Assembly (NCBI GenBank): GCA_948616985.1
Contig: CAPGDO010000018.1
Location: 1-36,082 of the forward strand
Reading direction: 5' to 3'
DNA length: 36,082 nt
DNA from: MGBC163016 sp910588905
Lineage (GTDB): Bacteria; Actinomycetota; Coriobacteriia; Coriobacteriales; Eggerthellaceae
The number at the start of each line of letters is the position of its first letter. The first letter of the stretch is position 1. This document shows, piece by piece, positions 30,256-36,082 of this stretch. Under the pieces are notes generated by a model. It ran no database searches, had not been told where the DNA came from, and worked only from the letters and a program-made list of their open reading frames with translations. The position numbers and the translations under genes are program-made.

Positions 30256-31196
30256 TAGTCAAGTGCCAGACGTTCAAGACCACGACCTTCTACAAGTCCG
30301 CCACCCAAAGGAGCGGCTACCTTGAGCGCGAGGGGCGAGCCATCGGAGGGGCGACCACGCAAAACATCGCGGACAACGACCGATGGTACGCGGAGATGGA
30401 CAAGACCACGGAGCGCTACCACCTGCGCGGCTGCGTCATCGGGCGCGAGTTCATCTTGTCACCGTGCCTCGATGACGCGGCTACCCCGGAGCAGATGCGG
30501 GAGTTCGCGCACCAGTGGCTGGCCGAGTGCTTCCCCGACAACGAGGCGGCGGTCATCATCCACGAGGACAACAAGGAGCGCATGGGCAGGGGCGAGGAGC
30601 CTATAGCCCATGCGCACGTCTACGTGAACGCGCCAGACCTCGAGACGGGCAAGAAGACCGTCCTCGACAACACCCGCGTCCGCTTCATCCACGACTGCGC
30701 ACAGGACATGAGCCGCGAGAGGGGATGGAGCGAGCAGGAGAAGTACTACGACCTCGACAAGGGCGAGGTTCGCACCATCAAGAGCAAGCGGGCGGAGCAT
30801 GAGCGCCGCCCGAAGTGGCAGCGCTTGCAGGAAAGGGCTAATCCCGAATACGACGCGTCCAAGGCCAAGCGGGCAGGGATAACCAGAGACGAGTTCGAGC
30901 AGGTGCGTCAGGGGCGCTCCTTCGAGAAGACCTACATCCGCCGCTCCCTCAAGGAGGCAAGAGAGCAGATGATAGCCGACCCCACCTTGAAGCTCGCAGA
31001 GGCGATGAAGCAGCGGGGCATCAGTATCGAAGTGGCCAAGGACGGGGACTTGAAGTTCAGGCGCGAGGGAAGCAAGCTCTCCTTCAAAGGTTCGACTATC
31101 GGCGAGCAGTACGGGCGGAAGAGCTTAGAACGCGCCATCAAAGCCGGACGTGAGGCTGCGCTGGAACGTGCGGGCAACGGAATCGAGAGAGGCTAG
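30252..31196 (+). CDS. Relaxase / mobilization nuclease
   Basis: This 314-residue protein starts with GTG inside the mobC stop. The N-terminal half (1-150) carries the relaxase fold. A metal-binding histidine motif is visible in IAHAHVYVNAPD (about 117-128), with the preceding VIIHEDNKERMGRGEEP. The catalytic tyrosine is probably in the N-terminal YKSATQRSGYLER. The C-terminal half is charged and helical (KSKRAEHERRPKWQRLQERANPEY). The relaxase nicks oriT and stays bound to the transferred strand. It is short compared with large MOB proteins but not obviously truncated. I would place it in the MobA/MobL-like group (MOBP or MOBQ) without deciding between them. Confidence 0.8.
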   Translation: MIVKCQTFKTTTFYKSATQRSGYLEREGRAIGGATTQNIADNDRWYAEMDKTTERYHLRGCVIGREFILSPCLDDAATPEQMREFAHQWLAECFPDNEAAVIIHEDNKERMGRGEEPIAHAHVYVNAPDLETGKKTVLDNTRVRFIHDCAQDMSRERGWSEQEKYYDLDKGEVRTIKSKRAEHERRPKWQRLQERANPEYDASKAKRAGITRDEFEQVRQGRSFEKTYIRRSLKEAREQMIADPTLKLAEAMKQRGISIEVAKDGDLKFRREGSKLSFKGSTIGEQYGRKSLERAIKAGREAALERAGNGIERG

Positions 31197-31228
31197 CCCT
31201 TCCAGACAACCCTCGCACGCCCTCCGGC

Positions 31229-31297
31229 TTGCAAAAAGCGGCGTGGGGCTATATACTTTTCGAGCATGAACAAAAAAAGTTCATACTATGAACTTTT
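31229..31297 (+). promoter_or_regulatory. Promoter with a 23-base palindromic operator
   Basis: TTGCAA (31229-31234) and TATACT (31252-31257) are separated by 17 bases, a good promoter. About 18 bases after the -10, AAAAGTTCATA (31275-31285) and TATGAACTTTT (31287-31297) are perfect arms around a single C. The dyad covers the expected start of transcription or the first bases of the RNA, so a repressor bound there would block the next gene. This suggests the genes from 31315 are controlled separately from mobC and the relaxase. Confidence 0.68.
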
Positions 31298-31314
31298 AGA
31301 GTGAAGGAAAGCGT

Positions 31315-32163
31315 ATGACTTTTATTCAGAAGGTGCAAAGGCTCGTGGAAGGTCTTCTCCCCGACGAGCTTGTGAGGGGTCGAGCTGGTTACAAGTTCCA
31401 GTTCTCCGACAAGCTGACAAAGCTGATTATCGAACGGCGCATCAAGGATCTCTCCTACTACGCTGACCTGACGAACAGCGAAATCGTAGAGAGAACCTTG
31501 ATGAGCCTTCTGCCTAGGAGCGCCACAGCGTCGAGGTACGTGAACCAGGTTCTCCTGGGTAGACGCTACGCCTATGACCTGAAAGGAAAGCTCGTCGAGG
31601 AACCTTATGGCATCCGCGAAGCTCTCATAGACATATTTCGCGACAACGCAGACGGAACCGACAAGGCGCATCATGACAACCTGCGCCCCCTCGTCGTGTT
31701 CACGCGTGAGATTTTGCCAAGACGCTACGCTACCTACAAGCGCAACCTTGGCGAGGAGGGCTGGCAGGGCTTCGTCGTCAAAAAGTGGGAGGCGATGGAG
31801 CGTGACATTAAGCACTCCCAAGACGGCGAGAAGGATGTTCTCAAATCCATCAGGAACGTCAGCGACCGCAAGTACCGAGACCAGTACGCATTCGAGCTGG
31901 AAAAGGAATACCCGGAGATTCTTCCATTCAACTACGTCGTGAACATCCTGGACAACTGGGACATCCTCAAATCGTTCTCCTCGACCTACGAGTTCCTTTT
32001 CGCTTTCATCGAGGGGCTTGAGCCTTGGCATGATGCTGACATTGACCGCATCGAGTTTCAGTCCATCTGCGATGAAGTCATGCTTCCGTGGGACGAGCAG
32101 AGCGACCCTTCCGACGTTGAGGGTTTCGCCATCGAGGGGATTGAGTGGGATGCGCGGTCTTAG
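31315..32163 (+). CDS. Protein of unknown function between relaxase and coupling protein
   Basis: The protein has 282 residues and I do not recognise a family. It is soluble and probably mostly helical, with basic and aromatic residues in the first 130 (for example DKLTKLIIERRIKDLSYYADL and LLGRRYAYDLKGKL) and an acidic C-terminus (WDEQSDPSDVEGFAIEG). There are no membrane segments, no cysteine motif and no Walker motif. It has its own promoter and palindromic operator, and its end overlaps the VirD4 start by 14 bases, so it is translationally coupled to the coupling protein. It may be an accessory transfer or regulatory protein, or cargo. Base composition is a little more AT-rich than in the relaxase gene. 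Confidence 0.75.
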   Translation: MTFIQKVQRLVEGLLPDELVRGRAGYKFQFSDKLTKLIIERRIKDLSYYADLTNSEIVERTLMSLLPRSATASRYVNQVLLGRRYAYDLKGKLVEEPYGIREALIDIFRDNADGTDKAHHDNLRPLVVFTREILPRRYATYKRNLGEEGWQGFVVKKWEAMERDIKHSQDGEKDVLKSIRNVSDRKYRDQYAFELEKEYPEILPFNYVVNILDNWDILKSFSSTYEFLFAFIEGLEPWHDADIDRIEFQSICDEVMLPWDEQSDPSDVEGFAIEGIEWDARS

Positions 32164-34042
32164 CTGGAAGGGAATTACGGCGACCTTTGTTGTCGGTGCG
32201 ATTGGTGCTATTGCGCTTTGTCCCGTGGTAGTGCTGCTCGTCAATCTGTTTACGAAACAACAGAGCGTTTCGTTCTCCTCACTAAGACAAACCTATACCG
32301 ACCCTTCGCGGCTGTTCGCTGACATAAGCCTGTGCCTCACGACGAGCGATTACAGAAACGGGCTACTGCTCGTTTTTTCGCTGCTTGTCGTTTTGTGCTT
32401 TAGCTCCCTTGGGAGCGCCATTGCCTCACAGAAGGACAGGGAGGTAAAGCAGGGCATACTCGGCGACCAGAAAGTCTTCACGAAGAAGCGCGACATATTA
32501 AGGAAGAACTACACGTGGAGCGGCGAGGGCAATCCGCCCGTTGATGGAATCGCCATCGGTTCTGTTCTCGGGCGCACGGTCATAGCCCCCGCCAACCATG
32601 CCGCCATCATCGCCCCGTCTGGGTCTGGCAAGACGCGCGGGAGCGTCTACCAGACAATCGATGCGCTTACATATGAGGGGAAGAACTCCCTTATCGTCAC
32701 AGACCCCTCCTGCGAGATTTACATGATGATGGCCGCAGGGCTTGAGGAGCGCGGCTATCCCGTCCACCTCCTCGACTTTCACGCGAGCCGCCGAGGCTCG
32801 CGCTACAACCCCCTTGCGGTCATAATAGAGCGCCACCGCCAGGGCGATACGTCGAGCGCGGAGGCCAGGGCGCGTGAGATTGGCGACATACTCTGTCCCG
32901 AGACGGGGAATGAGAGCGACTTCTTCACCCGTGCCGCTGGCGGAGCCATCGCGGCGGTGTGCTACCTCGTCGCCACCCTTGACGAGGTTCCCGATTCGAA
33001 GCGCAACCTCTGGTCTGTCATCCAGACCATACTCAAGGGAACCCAGGGCGGCACGGCCAAGCTCAAGGGCTTCATAACGAGCGGTGGCAGCGAAAGCCCT
33101 GCCTACGTCATGGCCTCGACCTTCCTCACCGCCGAAGACAAGGTGGAAAACAGCATCCTCTCCTCGTTGCAGGATGCCTTGCAGCCATTCTCAAGCGCTG
33201 ACATGAAGTACCTCACAAGCGCATCGGAGCTTGGTGTGACAGAGGTCATCGAGAAGCCCTGCGTGGTCTTCATGCACACGCTGCCCAAGGGAAACCAGGC
33301 CAACAAGATAGCGAGCCTGTTCCTTGCCCAGCACCTATCGGAGACGCTTAGGCGCGGGGACAGGGCGACTCTCAACCCCGTGTTCGTCGTCGGCGACGAG
33401 TTCCACGCCATCCCGCGTTTCGACCTCGTTACCGCCGTGGAGCAGGGGCGCAAGTACGGGCTTCACTACTACATGTATGTGCAATCGCTCGCTGGCTTCG
33501 ACGGCTACTCCACGCGCACCGAAAACGGCAAGGATGCCGTCCTCGCCAATGCCGACGTTAAGGTTCTCTACAAGGCCGGAACCCCCTCCGATGCGGCTTA
33601 CTTCGAGGTTCTGGGCGGCAAGCGAACCGTGCAGACCCGCAACACCGGCACATCATCCTCGGTCAATAGCAGCACCTCTAGCGAGGGTTTTTCCGAACGG
33701 GAGGTCATGAACTGGCCGCAGGGCGAAGTGCTGGCGCGTGACCCCGTGAGGGACGGCGTTCTGGTGTTCACCAACATATCGGGCGAGGCCAAGCGCAACG
33801 GCAAGTTCGAGATACCTGTGCCGGACGTGACCCGTACCCCCACGGCGCATAACTTCGCGACATTCGGCGACCGCTCCCACGAGCGCGAGGTAATGAGCCG
33901 CATCGAGGCGGAGCTTGAGGACAAGGCCGCAAGGAGGCTCGTTGTCTTCGCGGCGTGGACACCCGCCTTTGACGATGCTATGGATGACGACGACGGAGCT
34001 TGCCCAAGTGAGGCGAGCGACGATGACATATTCGGATTGTAG
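32150..34042 (+). CDS. VirD4/TraG-type coupling protein
   Basis: This 630-residue type IV coupling ATPase brings the relaxase-DNA complex to a secretion channel. Two membrane segments are visible at about 8-34 and 70-90. Walker A is APSGSGKT (155-162) and Walker B is VFVVGDEFHAIP (about 415-425). The later segment YMYVQSLAGFDGYS contains the conserved Q-S pattern of the family. The C-terminal tail is acidic (DDAMDDDDGACPSEASDDD), which often contacts substrates. The start ATG at 32150 is chosen because the first membrane segment begins there; the frame is open further upstream but overlaps the previous gene. No channel genes are in the window, so a helper system must supply them. Confidence 0.9.
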   Translation: MRGLSWKGITATFVVGAIGAIALCPVVVLLVNLFTKQQSVSFSSLRQTYTDPSRLFADISLCLTTSDYRNGLLLVFSLLVVLCFSSLGSAIASQKDREVKQGILGDQKVFTKKRDILRKNYTWSGEGNPPVDGIAIGSVLGRTVIAPANHAAIIAPSGSGKTRGSVYQTIDALTYEGKNSLIVTDPSCEIYMMMAAGLEERGYPVHLLDFHASRRGSRYNPLAVIIERHRQGDTSSAEARAREIGDILCPETGNESDFFTRAAGGAIAAVCYLVATLDEVPDSKRNLWSVIQTILKGTQGGTAKLKGFITSGGSESPAYVMASTFLTAEDKVENSILSSLQDALQPFSSADMKYLTSASELGVTEVIEKPCVVFMHTLPKGNQANKIASLFLAQHLSETLRRGDRATLNPVFVVGDEFHAIPRFDLVTAVEQGRKYGLHYYMYVQSLAGFDGYSTRTENGKDAVLANADVKVLYKAGTPSDAAYFEVLGGKRTVQTRNTGTSSSVNSSTSSEGFSEREVMNWPQGEVLARDPVRDGVLVFTNISGEAKRNGKFEIPVPDVTRTPTAHNFATFGDRSHEREVMSRIEAELEDKAARRLVVFAAWTPAFDDAMDDDDGACPSEASDDDIFGL

Positions 34043-34247
34043 GGAGGTGTTGCAGGACAAGACGCACTGAACAAGACGGCGCTTGCCTCGGCGGCCACCG
34101 ATGCAAGCGCCTTACCCCGCATCTAGGCGAAAGCCTGTCAGCAGTGAGCAAATCCAAGGATACACGGGCGCAGCCGTCCGTTCAAACAGATTGCTTTCTC
34201 CTAGATGCAAACGTCATCAAGCCTCGATAAGAGGAAGGAGAAAGCAC

Positions 34248-34499
34248 ATGACCACCATCGCAGAGCCCAATCTCACCGCGCTAAGGGATTCCGACCCTGA
34301 CGGCCTCTTCATCGAGGCTCTAGCGCCCTACGACTACATGATGACCGTTCAAGACGTAGCCCAATTCCTAGGGCAGACGAACCAGGCCGTCACGCAGTAT
34401 CTGCGCGAGGGCAGCTTGCGCGGCATCAAGTGCGGCAAGTACTGGCGCATCCCCAAGAAGCTGTTCGTCGAATACCTCTACGAAAACGCCAACAAATAA
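34248..34499 (+). CDS. xis: Excisionase (Xis), winged helix-turn-helix
   Basis: This 83-residue protein has the helix-turn-helix pattern of MerR-like excisionases at about 32-78: TVQDVAQFLGQTNQAVTQYL, then an RGIKCGKYWRIPKKLFVEYL wing and helix. The ATG follows GAGGAAGGAG. It lies 33 bases upstream of the integrase on the same strand, the order found in Tn916-like elements. Xis bends the element ends and shifts the integrase toward excision. Confidence 0.83.
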   Translation: MTTIAEPNLTALRDSDPDGLFIEALAPYDYMMTVQDVAQFLGQTNQAVTQYLREGSLRGIKCGKYWRIPKKLFVEYLYENANK

Positions 34500-34532
34500 G
34501 AGTCAAGCAGACGAAAGGAAGGTGATTGAAAG

Positions 34533-35885
34533 ATGCTGGACACTACGGTCAAGTGCGACAAGCCCTACGACCTCGACGCGCAGGACAAGCGCAGGGGCAA
34601 GCCGCGCCGCCGCCGCAGGGATTCGCGCACGACCTGCTACGAGCTGACCATACGGCTCACCGAGGAGCAGAAAGCCCTCATGGGCAAGCCGAAGTACGTC
34701 CGCAACGTCTACGCGAAGAACAAGCGCGAAGACCTGGCGCAGCAGCAACGCGACTTCGAGGCCGAAATATCGGCGCTCATACGCGAGGCCGCTATAGCCG
34801 ACGGCCTCAAGGTGAAGGGCATGGGTAGCGAGGTCTCGGAGGTCGTCCGGGCTTACCTCAAGACGAGGGAAAACGCCGTCGTCTCGCGCTACTGCCAAGA
34901 CAGCCTGAACCTTGCGGAGCGCTACATCGACCCCACCATAGGGGGAATACCCTACGGCGACCTCACGCGGGACGACGTGGAAGATGCGCTCAACGCGATA
35001 CCCGAGCTTTCCCGGAAGCTCAACGAGGCTAAGCGCAAGAAGGAGCAGGAGGGGCGCGAGCTAAAGAGGAAGCGTCAGCAGGAGGGCGCGGACAAGTCGG
35101 GTACGCACTACCCGGAGTTCATGCCCGTGCGTGTTGCCGGATGCCCGACGCAGCACAAAGTCCTGAACCTCTTGAAGCTGGCGGGTCAGTACGCGGTCGA
35201 GAAGGGCTTTGCCCTGCGCAACGTGGCCGATGACAAGAGGCTTCGCCAGCAGTTCCCGAAGAACAAGCCGACCGTGGACAACTGGCTCGAAGACGAGAGC
35301 CGCTACATCTTCTCGAAGATTAGGGAGCTTCCCCTGTCTGCCAAAAAGGTGCAGTTCCAGCTTGTCTTCATGTGCGGGCTTCGCCCTTGCGAGATGCGGA
35401 CGCTCATCTTCGATAACGTGAACCTCCGCGATCCTCGCAAGGGCAGCATCCACATCGTCAAGCACCTAAAGACGAAGAACGCCGCCAGGGAGATAAAGCT
35501 AGACCCAGCGACTACGGAGCTGCTTATCGAGTGGCGCGAGAGCAGGAAAGCATACGCCGAGGAGATAGGCGTTCTTTTCACCAACTCGTGGCTTGTCTGC
35601 TGCGACGACGGCCAGAAGGTCGTCTACAACACGTTCAAGCAACGCTGGATGTACTTCTTGAAGAGCATCGGCATGGAGCATCGCCGCCCCTACTCGATGC
35701 GCCACACCTTCGCGACGATGAACGCGAGGAACAATGTGGACGTTAAGACCCTCTCCAATCTCATGGGTCATGCAACGCCCGATTTCACCTTGTCGGTATA
35801 CGCGGGTTATCTCGAATCCGCCGCCGAGCCTGTGACGGCTAACTACCTGGCTTTCTTGGAAGCGGAGGAAGACGGTTCACTGTAG
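34533..35885 (+). CDS. int: Tyrosine recombinase (integrase)
   Basis: This 450-residue integrase has a basic N-terminal arm-binding region (about 15-85, KRRGKPRRRRRD), a core-binding domain (about 97-230) and a catalytic domain (about 250-430). Visible catalytic residues are Arg284 (CGLRPCEMR), Lys313 or Lys315 (HLKTKNA), Arg390 and His391 (YSMRHTFAT), His413 (LMGHATPD) and the nucleophile Tyr423 (SVYAGY). The usual first His of the HxxR box is Tyr387. It is the last gene before the right end of the element, about 90 bases from the right-hand TTCCCGTT repeats. It integrates and excises the element at cpaF. Confidence 0.93.
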   Translation: MLDTTVKCDKPYDLDAQDKRRGKPRRRRRDSRTTCYELTIRLTEEQKALMGKPKYVRNVYAKNKREDLAQQQRDFEAEISALIREAAIADGLKVKGMGSEVSEVVRAYLKTRENAVVSRYCQDSLNLAERYIDPTIGGIPYGDLTRDDVEDALNAIPELSRKLNEAKRKKEQEGRELKRKRQQEGADKSGTHYPEFMPVRVAGCPTQHKVLNLLKLAGQYAVEKGFALRNVADDKRLRQQFPKNKPTVDNWLEDESRYIFSKIRELPLSAKKVQFQLVFMCGLRPCEMRTLIFDNVNLRDPRKGSIHIVKHLKTKNAAREIKLDPATTELLIEWRESRKAYAEEIGVLFTNSWLVCCDDGQKVVYNTFKQRWMYFLKSIGMEHRRPYSMRHTFATMNARNNVDVKTLSNLMGHATPDFTLSVYAGYLESAAEPVTANYLAFLEAEEDGSL

Positions 35886-36082
35886 ACGCTTTGGTGCTTG
35901 ATGGCTCACCTAAACCGCTATCGCTGCTGCACTTTGATAGAGAGGCTTTAGAGCCGGGGAAGAGAAGAGACGGGATTTCCCGTTATTCTTCCCGTTAGAA
36001 ACTGGTTGAAGGTTTACCGAATCTAAAAAACACCAGTTCAACAATCATTTTCTGCACAACTGAATAGCTATATGTCATGTGC
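35886..36082. other. Right end of the mobile element
   Basis: The stretch has no gene. It contains the right-hand TTCCCGTT pair (35977-35996) and the inverted copy of the left-end block (36013-36023). AACTGAATAGCTATA at about 36058-36072 is an imperfect inverted match to the left terminus. I do not find the expected continuation of cpaF, so the junction is at the last few bases or just outside the window. Confidence 0.6.
35977..35996 (+). repeat. Paired direct repeats TTCCCGTT, right end (integrase arm sites)
   Basis: TTCCCGTT occurs at 35977-35984 and 35989-35996, 12 bases apart, in the same orientation as the left-end pair (11 bases apart). See the left-end entry for the interpretation. 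Confidence 0.6.

Larger units (their letters stand above)
24240..36082 (+). mobile_element. Integrative mobilizable element inserted in cpaF
   Basis: The cpaF reading frame breaks at about 24240, and all following genes belong to one module: type IIG restriction-modification, small unknown genes, mobC, relaxase, coupling protein, excisionase and integrase. Integrase is the last gene, with xis before it, as in Tn916-like elements. Paired TTCCCGTT direct repeats lie about 140 bases inside the left end and about 85 bases before the window end. Imperfect inverted repeats also link the two ends (for example TTAGCT...TCAGTT at about 24248-24263 with the complement of 36057-36070). No VirB4, VirB6 or lytic transglycosylase gene is present, so it should be mobilizable, not self-transmissible. 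The exact left junction and the right end, which may be just past 36082, are uncertain. Confidence 0.85.

Overview
The window is a draft-assembly fragment (it contains one 100-N scaffold gap) from a moderately GC-rich anaerobe. The gene families point to the Coriobacteriia/Eggerthellaceae, gut Actinomycetota: a multi-membrane-segment LuxR regulator beside a DMSO-reductase-family enzyme, pyrogallol-transhydroxylase-like molybdoenzymes, corrinoid methyltransferases of the UroD family, BadF/HgdC-type activases and a tad pilus locus. This placement is by family content only; no 16S or marker gene is present.

Region 1 (1-20,900) looks like a catabolic island for methoxylated and polyhydroxylated aromatics. 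It holds a UroD-fold methyltransferase (531-1553), two MFS carriers (1934-3199; 3314-4510 on the minus strand), a membrane-bound LuxR regulator (4832-6346), and a tight plus-strand operon (6506-14926). That operon encodes a free-standing beta-sandwich protein, two tandem pyrogallol-transhydroxylase-type large subunits, one complete BthL-type iron-sulphur small subunit, a second UroD-fold methyltransferase and a B12-binding corrinoid protein, and it ends at a strong terminator. After a tRNA-Val(UAC) come an AAHS-type aromatic acid transporter (15716-17488) and, convergently, a three-gene operon of a BadF/HgdC-type ATPase and two 2-hydroxyacyl-CoA-dehydratase-like (COG3580/COG3581) proteins. A coherent reading is: uptake of a methoxyphenol, O-demethylation onto the corrinoid protein, then hydroxyl transfer (or a related ring reaction) by the molybdoenzymes. 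The ATP-driven iron-sulphur pair would supply low-potential electrons. Only the families are seen; the pathway is inferred.

Region 2 (21,187-24,253) is the start of a tad/cpa pilus operon: cpaB, cpaE and the 5' three quarters of cpaF.

Region 3 (about 24,240 to at or just past the window end) is an integrative mobilizable element of about 11.8 kb inserted inside cpaF. It carries a single-chain type IIG restriction-modification enzyme, three small unknown genes, a structured non-coding region with a probable oriT, mobC, a relaxase, an unknown 282-residue protein, a VirD4/TraG coupling protein, an excisionase and a tyrosine integrase. It has no visible type IV secretion ATPase or channel, so it should depend on a helper for transfer. 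Both ends carry paired TTCCCGTT direct repeats and imperfect inverted repeats, in an arrangement like the Tn916 family.

The 100-N gap at 29,462-29,561 is flanked by the same 55-base sequence on both sides. This is most simply an assembly-graph overlap, not a biological duplication.
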